A stretch of DNA of 18,897 bases from an uncultured Pseudomonadota bacterium. Its GTDB lineage: Bacteria; Pseudomonadota; Gammaproteobacteria; Burkholderiales; Eutrophovitaceae. The stretch's first letter is position 1, and the number at the start of each line of letters is the position of its first letter. Location: positions 1-18,897 of the forward strand of contig CAJXPC010000005.1 in assembly GCA_913057845.1 (NCBI GenBank), written 5' to 3'. The position numbers and the translations under genes are program-made. The notes under the pieces are model-generated. The model was given only the letters and a program-made list of their open reading frames with translations. It made no database searches and was not told where the DNA came from. Of the stretch, positions 8,146 through 16,749 are shown in pieces.

Positions 8146-8394
8146 TTAGCCTCCACCAATGGGCGGAATAAGGTGAACCTCACTGTTTTCCCCGATAGGG
8201 GCAAACAGGATATCTTGATAGATTTCGCCATCAATCGCGACGGCGAAACCTTCAGATTCAATCAGTGGGGCAAGAACAGGGCAAATCTGCTTCAGCTCCC
8301 CTACCAATTGGTGGACGTTTTTTGCTTGAATATTGAATGCACCGACACCCTTAGTTAGATTTTTCAGAGAGCCAGTGAGGATTAGTTGAGCCAA
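8146..8394 (-). CDS. MoaD/ThiS-family ubiquitin-like sulfur-carrier protein
   Basis: An 82-residue protein with the pattern of a MoaD/ThiS beta-grasp fold. A first strand and turn (LILTGSLKNLT) are followed by a helix (VHQLVGELKQICPVLAPLI) and a strand (GFAVAIDGEIY). It ends in EVHLIPPIGGG. The C-terminal Gly-Gly is the site where such proteins are adenylated and carry a thiocarboxylate. It starts with TTG at 8394, 14 bases after the stop of the molybdopterin subunit. No ATG or GTG is available in frame near there, and an ATT at 8406 is a less likely alternative. It is clearly part of the hydroxylase operon. It could supply sulfur for molybdopterin or for the terminal sulfido ligand, or act on another substrate. 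It is not obviously the housekeeping MoaD, since moaE is not adjacent. Confidence 0.8.
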   Translation of the reverse strand: MAQLILTGSLKNLTKGVGAFNIQAKNVHQLVGELKQICPVLAPLIESEGFAVAIDGEIYQDILFAPIGENSEVHLIPPIGGG

Positions 8395-8408
8395 TGTTTT
8401 TCTAATAC

Positions 8409-10682
8409 CTATCCATGCATTAGTCTAGCTAGAACTTTAGGCGGAGAGAGCGGTAGTTCGTTAAATCGTATATTTGTTGCCCTTGACACCGCGTTGGAGA
8501 TGGCTGCTAACGGAGGGATTATTGGTGTCTCCCCGACGCCTCGAACGCCATAGGGATGATTCGGATTAGGCACTTCAACAATGACTGTGTCGATCATTGG
8601 GACATCCGAGCACACGGGGATGCGATAGTCCAAAAACCCAGCGTTTTCCAATTGGCCCTTGTCGTTGTATATGTACTCTTCGTTAAGCGCCCAACCAATT
8701 CCCTGGACGGCGCCACCTTGCATTTGTCCTTCAACGTAAGCGGGGTGGATCGCTTTGCCAGCATCTTGGATTGCGGTGTAACGAACGATAGAAACTTTTC
8801 CGGTCTCAGTGTCTACCTCGACGTCTACGATATGTGTTCCAAGGCTCGGTCCAGCGCCTGTTACGTTCATTGAGCAGTTGGCCATGATGGGGCCTCCTGT
8901 TTTACCTGCTTGTTTTGCGATTTGTGCAAGACTCATCGTTTTGGGTTCGTCTCCAGCGATTAAGCGTGCATGACCATCCACCCATTCAACTTGATCGAGA
9001 TCAACCTCCCAGAGCAAAGCGGCGCGCTTCCTAAGTTCCTCGATAGCTTCTCTCGTAGAACGAACAACGGTCATGCCGGTAGAGAAGGTGGCTCTGCTAC
9101 CACCAGTAAGGAAGTTAAAGCCTAGAGAGTTTGTGTCACCAATTACGGGTTTGATTAAGTCCATCGGAACACCAAGTTCTTCAGATGCCATCATCGCCAT
9201 AGATGCCCGCGAACCCCCAATATCTGTTGTTCCAAGTGTAAGGCCAACGGTTCCATCCTCGTTAATCGTAATCGAAGAACTGGTTTCGCCGCCAATGTTG
9301 AACCAAAATCCTGAAGCGACCCCACGACCTTGATTTGGTCCGAGTGGCGCCGAATAGTGAGGGTGAGCTTTGGCTGCCTCAAGGGTTTCGATCATGCCTA
9401 TTGGCCCAAGTTTAGGTCCGTAAGGAGCAATGGTGCCTTCTTTAGCGGCATTCTTGAGGCGAATTTCGATGGGATCTATTTTGAGTTTGATTGCGATTTC
9501 ATCGAGCACGCTTTCTACGCCATATTCTGAAATAGGTCCTCCAGGAGCTCGGTATGCGGCAACTTTTGGGCGATTTACAACAATATCGTACCCAACAGCT
9601 CGAACATTTTCTAAATCATATGGTGCGAAGGCGCACATCGCTCCAGGCCCCACAGGCGCACCTTGAAATGCTCCGGCCTGATATTTAAGAACACAGTCGC
9701 CAGCCGTGATTCGGCCGTCATTTTTCACGCCGATTTTGACCCATATTTTTGCCCCAGAGGTTGGGCCACTCGAAGTGAACACTTCAGCTCTACTCATATC
9801 CATTTTGACGGGACGACAGGATTTTCTCGAAAGTGCGAGCGCTAAAGGTTCGAGATAAACGACAGTTTTGCCTCCAAATCCCCCACCAATTTCGGATGCA
9901 GTCACACGTATCTGCGCCGCGCTGAGACCTAGAAGTTTTGAGCAGAAATTTCTTACGACAAAAGCTCCTTGTGTTGTGCACCAGAGATCAGCTTGGCCGT
10001 CTTCGGACACACTTGCTAAGCAGGCATGTGGTTCGATGTAACCTTGATGGACTTGTTGAGTTGTGAATTCTCTTTCGACGATAAGATCTGCTTCTGCAAA
10101 ACCTTTTTCAACGTCTCCGAAGCCGAATTCGACGCGTTTCGCCACGTTGGATGCTTTTTTAGGTGCGGGCTCGACGCCAATGGTTATCATATCTTCGTGC
10201 AACAGTGGGGCATCTGGCCTTTCCGCGTCCTCAACTTCTAAGACGTGCGGAAGCACTTCATATTTTATGTCAATTAAGCCAAGTGCCTTTTCAGCGATTT
10301 CGTCGCTAGTTGCCGCAACTGCAGCAACCGTGTGCCCAACGTACAGTGCTTTTTCCCGAGCCATGATATTTCGGGTGATATCTTTTAAGTTAACGACCAT
10401 TTCACCATTAGGGACAAATTCCGAAGGAAAATCCTCAAAATCTGCGCATGTGATGACCGCCTTCACGCCATTTAATGCCTCAGCTTTACTCGTATCAATA
10501 GAGATGATTTTTGCATGCGCGTAAGGGCTTCTGAGAACGCGCCCGACCAGCATGTTTGGAAGTGATTTGTCCGATCCAAATAGAGCTCGCCCAGTTACCT
10601 TATCTACGCCGTCTGGTCTAGCAGGTCGCGTGCCAACAATTTTGAGCGCTCGTTCCAGATTGCTTTGAGTCATGTCATTCAT
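8409..10682 (-). CDS. Xanthine dehydrogenase-family molybdopterin-binding (large) subunit
   Basis: Catalytic subunit of a molybdenum hydroxylase; it would hold the Mo-pterin cytosine dinucleotide cofactor and oxidise an unknown organic substrate. The 757 residues are full length for the separate-subunit form. The a/b hammerhead domain (GRALFGSDKSLPNMLVGRVL) is near the N-terminus, followed by a GYIEPHACLA block and the cofactor-binding IGGGFGGK. The active-site loop AYRAPGG is at 376-382. TTDIGGSRASMAMMASEELG follows. The C-terminal GVGETPIIPPLAAISNAV contains the catalytic Glu718. The loop lacks the Cys of form I CO dehydrogenase (AYRCSFR) and is also unlike form II (AYRGAGR). A strong AGAGGAAA site precedes the ATG. 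The transcript order FAD, Fe-S, Mo subunit matches coxMSL-type operons. Confidence 0.94.
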   Translation of the reverse strand: MNDMTQSNLERALKIVGTRPARPDGVDKVTGRALFGSDKSLPNMLVGRVLRSPYAHAKIISIDTSKAEALNGVKAVITCADFEDFPSEFVPNGEMVVNLKDITRNIMAREKALYVGHTVAAVAATSDEIAEKALGLIDIKYEVLPHVLEVEDAERPDAPLLHEDMITIGVEPAPKKASNVAKRVEFGFGDVEKGFAEADLIVEREFTTQQVHQGYIEPHACLASVSEDGQADLWCTTQGAFVVRNFCSKLLGLSAAQIRVTASEIGGGFGGKTVVYLEPLALALSRKSCRPVKMDMSRAEVFTSSGPTSGAKIWVKIGVKNDGRITAGDCVLKYQAGAFQGAPVGPGAMCAFAPYDLENVRAVGYDIVVNRPKVAAYRAPGGPISEYGVESVLDEIAIKLKIDPIEIRLKNAAKEGTIAPYGPKLGPIGMIETLEAAKAHPHYSAPLGPNQGRGVASGFWFNIGGETSSSITINEDGTVGLTLGTTDIGGSRASMAMMASEELGVPMDLIKPVIGDTNSLGFNFLTGGSRATFSTGMTVVRSTREAIEELRKRAALLWEVDLDQVEWVDGHARLIAGDEPKTMSLAQIAKQAGKTGGPIMANCSMNVTGAGPSLGTHIVDVEVDTETGKVSIVRYTAIQDAGKAIHPAYVEGQMQGGAVQGIGWALNEEYIYNDKGQLENAGFLDYRIPVCSDVPMIDTVIVEVPNPNHPYGVRGVGETPIIPPLAAISNAVSRATNIRFNELPLSPPKVLARLMHG

Positions 10683-10714
10683 GTTGATTTCCTCTTTTTC
10701 AAAGTCTAATGTCT

Positions 10715-11191
10715 TTAAGCGTTTCTCATGTCAGCGGCAACTTCGAGGACGGCTCGTACAATTTTATCGTAGCCCGTACAACGACATAAGTTACCCGCTA
10801 ACCAAAAGCGCACCTCTTCTTCACTTGGATTCTTATTCTTAGTCAGTAGTGCTTTTGTTGCGACCAAGACCCCGGGGGTACATATGCCACACTGCAGCGC
10901 CGCAAGATCAATAAATTTTTGTTGTATGGCATGTAGTCCTGAACCGGAGGACATCCCCTCGATGGTTTCAATTTCTTTACCGTCGACCTCAACCCCAAGG
11001 ACGAGGCAGGCGCAAACCAGTCGATCATCAAGCATCACGCTGCAAGCGCCGCAATCCCCAGTGGCGCATCCTTCTTTGCTTCCGGTGAGGTCGAGTTCAT
11101 GCCTTAAAACATCTAAGAGCGTTTGGTGCGTATCGCATAGAAACTCGTGGGTATCCCCGTTAATGCATGTTGCAACTTGTGTTTTTGACAT
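10715..11191 (-). CDS. [2Fe-2S] small subunit of molybdenum hydroxylase
   Basis: Electron-transfer subunit that would pass electrons from the molybdenum centre to the FAD subunit. Of 158 residues, the N-terminal plant-ferredoxin-like cluster uses Cys42, Cys47, Cys50 and Cys62 (GCATGDCGACSV, then CAC). The C-terminal helical domain holds the second cluster with Cys101, Cys104 (CGICTPG), Cys136 and Cys138 (CRCTG). All eight ligands are present. No signal peptide is seen, so the complex is probably cytoplasmic. The gene starts 26 bases after the FAD subunit stop and ends 32 bases before the large-subunit start. The ribosome site (GGCGAG) is weaker than that of its neighbours. Confidence 0.96.
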   Translation of the reverse strand: MSKTQVATCINGDTHEFLCDTHQTLLDVLRHELDLTGSKEGCATGDCGACSVMLDDRLVCACLVLGVEVDGKEIETIEGMSSGSGLHAIQQKFIDLAALQCGICTPGVLVATKALLTKNKNPSEEEVRFWLAGNLCRCTGYDKIVRAVLEVAADMRNA

Positions 11192-11217
11192 TTTTTACTC
11201 GCCAGTTTGTATGTTGA

Positions 11218-12072
11218 TTAGTAATTGTTTGCGCGTTTAAGGGCGATGCCAAATGCTCGTTTAGCAAGAACGCCCGCAATCTTGGTTCGATATTCAATAG
11301 TGCCTCGTTTATCGTTGATTGGTTTGCATGCTTTTTCTGCAAGAGAGACCAATTTTTGTATTGCATCGTCGTTGGGCTCTTTACCAATAAAAATATCCTC
11401 TAAGCCGCTGAGAAGTACCTGTGTGGGAGCTATAGCACCCAAAGCTACGCGAATGGCTTCAATTTTTCCGTCTTCGCTCAAGCTTAAGGATACGCCAGCG
11501 CCAACCACTGCGATATCCATTTCGCTGCGTGGAATTAAGCGTAAGTAAGCATCACCCGAACGGTTTTTAGGTATTGGCAGTTTAAATCCAATGATAAATT
11601 CTCCCTTGCCAAGCGTAGTCATTCCTGGTGCGGTCACAATTTTTTCTACTGGTTCTTCGCGCTCTTTTGTTTGTCCGGAGATTACACAAGTCGCTCCAGC
11701 TGCAATCAGTGCTGGTATGCTGTCTGCTGCCGGGGATGCATTGCATAAATTGCCCCCTAAGGTTGCACGGCCCTGAATTTGAGTAGAGCCGATTAGCGAT
11801 AATGCTTCCACTACTCCTGGCCAATTTTTACTGAGGGAATCGTGCTCGACAATTTCGGCGCAAGGTGTTGCGGCTCCGATCCACCAACCTTCAGCAGACT
11901 GTTTAATGGTCATTATGTTAGGGATATGTTTAATGTCAACGACAACGCTTGGAGACACGAAGCGAGTTTTTAATTTGACCAGCAAATCAGTTCCGCCAGC
12001 TAATGCGAAGGCGCCCTCTTGAGACAGGGCTTGACTCGCTTCCGAAGCAGATTTCGGTGTGACATATTCCAT
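11218..12072 (-). CDS. FAD-binding (medium) subunit of molybdenum hydroxylase
   Basis: CoxM/XdhB-type flavoprotein of 284 residues that would accept electrons from the [2Fe-2S] subunit and deliver them to the final acceptor. AGGTDLLV near residues 25-32 and TLGGNLCNASPAADS near 104-118 are the two FAD pyrophosphate-binding loops of the family. The CO_deh_flav_C-like C-terminal part runs from about 175 to the end, with PRSEMDIAVVGAGVSL at its start. As the first gene of the operon, it has the strongest ribosome site in the window. No XdhC, MocA or CoxD/E maturation protein is encoded nearby. Confidence 0.94.
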   Translation of the reverse strand: MEYVTPKSASEASQALSQEGAFALAGGTDLLVKLKTRFVSPSVVVDIKHIPNIMTIKQSAEGWWIGAATPCAEIVEHDSLSKNWPGVVEALSLIGSTQIQGRATLGGNLCNASPAADSIPALIAAGATCVISGQTKEREEPVEKIVTAPGMTTLGKGEFIIGFKLPIPKNRSGDAYLRLIPRSEMDIAVVGAGVSLSLSEDGKIEAIRVALGAIAPTQVLLSGLEDIFIGKEPNDDAIQKLVSLAEKACKPINDKRGTIEYRTKIAGVLAKRAFGIALKRANNY

Positions 12073-12080
12073 ATTGTTAG

Positions 12081-12089
12081 TCCCTCCTT
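12081..12089 (-). promoter_or_regulatory. Strong ribosome binding site of the hydroxylase operon
   Basis: AAGGAGGGA on the minus strand ends 8 bases before the ATG at 12072 and fixes that start. The rest of the 142-base gap to kup must hold the operon promoter, but I see no convincing -35/-10 pair and no terminator for kup. Confidence 0.8.
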
Positions 12090-12214
12090 ATAAAACGCTT
12101 GTGCGTATTCTTGTTATTTATCTCTAAGTTTAAGCCAATTTGGATGCTCTCTGCTTAAATATCGGCAATGCCTGTTTCCATACCTTAAATGAACGTCTAA
12201 ACCTTATTAAGCGG

Positions 12215-14101
12215 TTAGAGTTCAATTCTGGTCCCGAGTTCGACAACTCGATTGGCGGGGAGCTTGAAAAAACTGATGGCGCTTGATGAATTTCTAGACA
12301 TCAGCGCGAATAGTTTCTCGCGCCATAGAGCCATATCTTTACCAAGTTTTGGAACCAGCGTTTGTCGTGAAAGGAAATATGAGGTGTCCATGGTATTAAA
12401 CGTCAATCCCATGGGTGCACAAAGTTCTAGTGCTGCCGGTATGTCGGGTTGATCCTTGAAGCCATAACGAACCAGAATCTTAAAGAACTCATCTGTTATG
12501 GGCTCAACAACGACGCGGTCTTGACTGGATACATGTGGTATTTCTTCAGTCTTTACGGTCAGGAGCACGACACGCTCATGAAGCACTTTATTGTGGTTCA
12601 GGTTGTGAAGTAACGCATGAGGAACAGCATTTGAGGATGTGGTCATAAAAACCGCCGTGCCGGAAACCCTTTGAGGGGGGTACGTGGAAAGGCTATTCAA
12701 AAAGGGTTCGAGCTCTAACGCATCAGGAGCCAATTCACGAATAAGCCCTTGGCGCCCTCGATACCAGGTGGTGAAGAGCGTGAAAAGGATTAAGCCGATG
12801 GTGAAAGGGAACCAGCCCCCATGCAAAATTTTCACGGAGTTTGCTGCAAATAGAACCAGGTCGATGGCCAGGAAGATCATGGCGATTGGCAGCGCATACC
12901 ATCGCTGCCATCCCCATAAATGCGTCACTACAAAATACGCCATTACGGTATCAATCGCCATCATTCCCGTCACAGCGACACCGTAGGCGCCAGCCAGATT
13001 GCTTGATGACCCGAACGAGAGAATCAACAGTAATACGGCGGCTAACAGCATCCAGTTAATCCATGGCATATAAATCTGCCCAATTTCACTTTCGGATGTA
13101 TGAAACACATCAAGGCGCGGACAATATCCAAGTTGAATCGCTTGTCTTGTTAACGAATAAGTTCCGGATATTACGGCTTGGGACGCTACTACAGTTGCGA
13201 TAGTCGTCATGCCGATCAGTGGGTATAAGCCCCAAGAGGGGACCATGTTGTAGAACGGATGGGCGATCGTTTCAGGTTGGGCAAGAATGAGCGCACCTTG
13301 TCCGAAGTAATTGAGTAACAAATTCGGCCATACCCATAACGACCAAGCTATCCTGATCGGCTTACGGCCAAAATGCCCCATGTCGGTATAGATGCCCTCG
13401 GTCCCGGTTATTGCAAGCGCTATCGCCCCAATAGCTAGAAAACCAAAAATTTTATTGGTAATAAAAAACTGGACGGCATAGATTGGATTTAGAGCCCTAA
13501 ATACCGAGACGTCTAAGCCGAGATTAATTATCCCTAAAAATCCCAAGACGCCAAACCAGACTACCGTTACTGGTCCGAATAATGCACCCACTCCAGCAGT
13601 TCCTCGTTGCTGCAACATGAAGAGTAAGATCACGATCACGATCGTAATGGGTATCACATATGGTTGAAGTGTTGGGGTCGCAACGCCAAGGCCTTCGACT
13701 GCAGATAAAACGGAGATGGCCGGCGTGATTATTCCATCCCCGTAGAACAGAGCGGCACCGAAAAGCCCAAGTGCGATTAATAAAAACCGTTTTTTTGGTT
13801 TTTTTTCTGTTGCCTTAAGGACAAGTGCCAGTAGGGCCATCATGCCCCCTTCCCCACGGTTGTCAGCCTTAAGCATGAAAAAAATATATTTGACCGAAAC
13901 GATCAGTGCGAGCGCCCAAAAGATCAGCGACAGACAGCCAAGAATGTTGTCCTCCGAGGGTATGATGCCGTATCGGGGACTAAAAACTTCACGAATGGTA
14001 TAAATTGGGCTGGTGCCGATGTCACCAAAGACAACTCCAATTGCTGCGATTGTTAAGGCGGCAATATTTTGTTTGTGAGTTTCTTGGGGGTTAATATGCA
14101 T
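12215..14101 (-). CDS. kup: Low-affinity potassium transporter Kup
   Basis: Inner-membrane K+ uptake protein of the KUP/HAK/KT family, thought to be proton-coupled. The 628 residues are full length. The first membrane helix carries the family signature GVVFGDIGTSPIYTIREVF at 22-40. YGDGIITPAISVLSAVEG follows further on, and about twelve hydrophobic segments run to roughly residue 440. The hydrophilic C-terminal domain ends FFKLPANRVVELGTRIEL, the normal family terminus. The ATG at 14101 has no strong ribosome site, but the preceding residues fit other Kup N-termini. It is transcribed away from ridA. No K+-sensing element was recognised upstream. It is read toward the hydroxylase operon with no visible terminator between. 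Confidence 0.96.
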   Translation of the reverse strand: MHINPQETHKQNIAALTIAAIGVVFGDIGTSPIYTIREVFSPRYGIIPSEDNILGCLSLIFWALALIVSVKYIFFMLKADNRGEGGMMALLALVLKATEKKPKKRFLLIALGLFGAALFYGDGIITPAISVLSAVEGLGVATPTLQPYVIPITIVIVILLFMLQQRGTAGVGALFGPVTVVWFGVLGFLGIINLGLDVSVFRALNPIYAVQFFITNKIFGFLAIGAIALAITGTEGIYTDMGHFGRKPIRIAWSLWVWPNLLLNYFGQGALILAQPETIAHPFYNMVPSWGLYPLIGMTTIATVVASQAVISGTYSLTRQAIQLGYCPRLDVFHTSESEIGQIYMPWINWMLLAAVLLLILSFGSSSNLAGAYGVAVTGMMAIDTVMAYFVVTHLWGWQRWYALPIAMIFLAIDLVLFAANSVKILHGGWFPFTIGLILFTLFTTWYRGRQGLIRELAPDALELEPFLNSLSTYPPQRVSGTAVFMTTSSNAVPHALLHNLNHNKVLHERVVLLTVKTEEIPHVSSQDRVVVEPITDEFFKILVRYGFKDQPDIPAALELCAPMGLTFNTMDTSYFLSRQTLVPKLGKDMALWREKLFALMSRNSSSAISFFKLPANRVVELGTRIEL

Positions 14102-14250
14102 TCAGGATCTTTGGAATTATTCGTCCGCTTTTCAGAATCTGCTATTTTTAAACCAAAACCATATCTAGCGCGCTGCGTACTCGAACTTTGAAAGATTTTG
14201 ACCCGGCGCCTATTTGTTGAGCTGCACGATATTATACCTAGGAGATCTTT
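14102..14250. promoter_or_regulatory. Divergent promoter region between kup and ridA
   Basis: These 149 bases must carry promoters for both directions. TATTAT at 14230-14235 on the plus strand, overlapping TATAAT at 14231-14236 on the minus strand, is the only -10-like element that stands out. Neither has a good -35 at standard spacing. GGAGAT at 14241-14246 is the ridA ribosome site. An 8-bp AGCGCGCT palindrome lies in the middle. Confidence 0.45.
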
Positions 14251-14631
14251 ATGGCGAACCAAACGATACAAACCAAACGTGCCCCAGCGGCTTTGGGTGC
14301 TTATTCACAGGGAATAAAGGCTGGGGCAACTGTTTATGTATCGGGCCAGTTAGGCCTCAGCGAACCTTCGGGCGAGCTCCCATTAACATTTAGCGAGCAA
14401 GCGCGCCAAGCCTTTCTGAACATTGAGTCTATTCTGAAAGAGGCCGGGCTTACGCGCCATGATGTAGTGAAATTCACAGTATTTTTGAGTGATTTAAATA
14501 ATTTCAGCGAGCTCAATATTCTTATGGAAAGTTTATTTATGTCGGGTTCTTTTCCAGCTCGATCCGTGATCCAAGCAACACGCTTACCCAAGGATGCTTT
14601 GATCGAAATTGATGCCATTGCTGTTCATTAG
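14251..14631 (+). CDS. ridA: RidA family reactive intermediate/imine deaminase
   Basis: Small trimeric cytoplasmic protein that hydrolyses reactive enamine/imine intermediates made by PLP enzymes such as threonine dehydratase, preventing damage to other enzymes. It has 126 residues. The N-terminal APAALGAYSQGI and SGQLGL blocks and the C-terminal PARSVIQATRLPKDALIEIDAIAVH block are typical. Arg104, the conserved residue that binds the substrate carboxylate (R105 in E. coli RidA), is present, as is Glu119. The archetypal RidA activity is therefore plausible. GGAGAT precedes the ATG. It is followed 34 bases later by recG on the same strand. Confidence 0.93.
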   Translation: MANQTIQTKRAPAALGAYSQGIKAGATVYVSGQLGLSEPSGELPLTFSEQARQAFLNIESILKEAGLTRHDVVKFTVFLSDLNNFSELNILMESLFMSGSFPARSVIQATRLPKDALIEIDAIAVH

Positions 14632-14665
14632 CCATATTTTTCATTGGACTATTACCCGATAAGAT

Positions 14666-16744
14666 ATGAAAAGTAGCGCGAAGGAATATGTTGATCAACA
14701 CAATCACCTTGATGGCATCGGTACGCCGATTGTTCGCACGAAACTCAGTCGTCTCGGCATATCCAGAATTCAGGATTTATTGCTATTTTTCCCACTTAGG
14801 TATGAAGATGAAACTCAAGTCTTTCAGATCAGTGAGGCGCCAGAGCGCGATTTGGTCCAAATCGAGGTCACGGTTGTTCAGGCCAAAGTGGAGTTTCGTC
14901 CCAGGCGACAGTTAGTAGTCACCGTTAAGGATGAAACCGACAGCGTAATCCTTCGTTTTTTGCATTTTTATCCGAGCCAACAACGAATGTTAGAAGTTGG
15001 CACGCGTATTCGAGTTGTGGGTGAGTTGAGGATGGGACGCCAACGCTTGAGGGAGATGGTGCACCCTCGAGTGAAGAAAATCATTGAGAATAATCTGCTG
15101 CCCACGACACTCACCCCTGTTTACCCAACGACTAAAGGACTAAGTCAGGCCTCAATTCGAAAAGCGGTGGCCCAGGCATTCACAATGGCGGACCAGAGCG
15201 ATACGCTCTTACCATCGTTTTTGACAGAGCTTGGCCTGCCAACTTTCTCTGAAACGGTGAGTATGTTGCATCGTCCCCCCCCTGATGTTGATTCGGCAGT
15301 ACTTAGAGATTCTGGTGGGGCATTCTGGGCGCGCATAAGTTTTGATGAGCTGTTAGCACAACAACTTATTATGCGAAAGAACTATGACAAGCGAGAACAA
15401 TACTCCGCGCCATTAATGATGCCCAATGCGATAGAAATGAAAAAGTTCTTGGACCGTCTTAATTTTCAATTGACCCGTGCGCAAAATAGAGTTCTTGCTG
15501 AAATACAAACGGATATGGCTGATCGCGTTCCGATGCGACGTCTTCTGCAGGGCGACGTTGGCAGCGGCAAAACCGTGATCGCGGCACTTGCCGCGCTGCA
15601 GGCCATAGGTTCGGGTTATCAGGCGGCCTTAATGGTGCCAACGGAAATTTTGTCTGAACAACATTTCAAAAAAATTGAGGAGTGGTTGACCGTATTGGGC
15701 ATTACTGTTGAACGATTAACGGGGAGCCTTACTAAAAAAGAACGATCGGCAGTGATTGAGAAGATTGCATCCGGCTCAGCACAATTTATTGTCGGGACGC
15801 ATGCATTGTTTCAAGATGATGTGGTGTTTAAAAATTTGGGTTTGGTGATTATTGATGAGCAGCATCGCTTTGGCGTTAAACAAAGACTGGCATTGGTTGG
15901 CAAGGGGGCGGACAGATTGAATCAAACGCATCAATTAATGATGAGCGCCACTCCAATCCCAAGGTCATTAGCGATGAGTTTTTTTGGAGACTTGGATGTG
16001 TCGGCAATTGATGAGTTGCCACCGGGACGCGTCCCAATCACGACAAAGTTAGTTAGCAATAGTCGACGAGAAGAGGTCTTGCAGGGTGTGCAAGAGACTT
16101 GCCACTTGGGTCAGCAAGTGTATTGGGTGTGCCCGCTCATAGAGGAATCGGAAGTGTTGCAGCTAGAGACAGCTATCCAGACGCACGAGACAATCCAAGC
16201 TCAATTTCCAAAGTTGAGGGTTGGCATTGTTCATGGAAGAATGAAGGCTCAAGATAAGACAGCGGTTATGGAGAAATTCTCCAGCGGAGAGGTTCATTTA
16301 TTGGTTGCCACGACGGTCATTGAGGTCGGTGTTGATGTTCCGAACGCTACAGTTATGGTGATCGAGAACTCTGAAAGGATGGGGTTGTCACAGTTACATC
16401 AGTTGAGAGGCCGTATCGGTCGTGGGGCCTGCGCGAGCACCTGCATTCTTCTTTATAGTCCAAAATTGACAGATATTGCGCGCGCACGGCTAAAAATTAT
16501 CTATGAGACTATAGATGGTTTTCAGGTGGCCCAAGCAGATCTTCAGCTTAGAGGCCCTGGTGAAATACTAGGCGCACGACAGTCTGGTATGCCGATGCTC
16601 CGTTACGCGGATATAGAAAGAGATGTGCTGTTGTTAGAGGCGGCAAAACGTCTCGCACCTGATTTTTTGGCGCATCATCCAAAACTGGCAGAGCGACACA
16701 TTGATCGGTGGTACGGTACACGTGAAAAATATTCAGAGGTCTAG
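14666..16744 (+). CDS. recG: ATP-dependent DNA helicase RecG
   Basis: Branch-migrating helicase that acts on stalled replication forks and Holliday junctions. The 692 residues are full length. The N-terminal wedge/OB-fold domain covers about 1-260. The helicase core has Walker A GDVGSGKT at 296-303, the Walker B DEQH box at 397-400, and motif III MSATPIP. The RecG block FFGDLDVSAIDELPPGR follows. The C-terminal half has HGRMKAQDK, TTVIEVGVDVPNA, and QLRGRIGRG (motif VI). The DLQLRGPGEILGARQSG block is the RecG-specific end. The ribosome site before the ATG is weak. ridA precedes it, and ubiA starts 5 bases after its stop, so a ridA-recG-ubiA transcript is likely. Confidence 0.97.
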   Translation: MKSSAKEYVDQHNHLDGIGTPIVRTKLSRLGISRIQDLLLFFPLRYEDETQVFQISEAPERDLVQIEVTVVQAKVEFRPRRQLVVTVKDETDSVILRFLHFYPSQQRMLEVGTRIRVVGELRMGRQRLREMVHPRVKKIIENNLLPTTLTPVYPTTKGLSQASIRKAVAQAFTMADQSDTLLPSFLTELGLPTFSETVSMLHRPPPDVDSAVLRDSGGAFWARISFDELLAQQLIMRKNYDKREQYSAPLMMPNAIEMKKFLDRLNFQLTRAQNRVLAEIQTDMADRVPMRRLLQGDVGSGKTVIAALAALQAIGSGYQAALMVPTEILSEQHFKKIEEWLTVLGITVERLTGSLTKKERSAVIEKIASGSAQFIVGTHALFQDDVVFKNLGLVIIDEQHRFGVKQRLALVGKGADRLNQTHQLMMSATPIPRSLAMSFFGDLDVSAIDELPPGRVPITTKLVSNSRREEVLQGVQETCHLGQQVYWVCPLIEESEVLQLETAIQTHETIQAQFPKLRVGIVHGRMKAQDKTAVMEKFSSGEVHLLVATTVIEVGVDVPNATVMVIENSERMGLSQLHQLRGRIGRGACASTCILLYSPKLTDIARARLKIIYETIDGFQVAQADLQLRGPGEILGARQSGMPMLRYADIERDVLLLEAAKRLAPDFLAHHPKLAERHIDRWYGTREKYSEV

Positions 16745-16749
16745 ATAGT

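Noticed and set aside
10063..10524. 153-codon plus-strand reading frame opposite the hydroxylase large subunit
   Set aside because: It is a Ser/Thr/Ala-rich antisense shadow of a strongly conserved coding region, with no motif or ribosome site of its own. The same holds for the frames at 9073-9333 and 9430-9666.
8409..12072. Assignment of the operon as aerobic CO dehydrogenase (coxMSL)
   Set aside because: The gene order fits, but the active-site loop is AYRAPGG, not AYRCSFR, so CO oxidation of the form I type is not supported.
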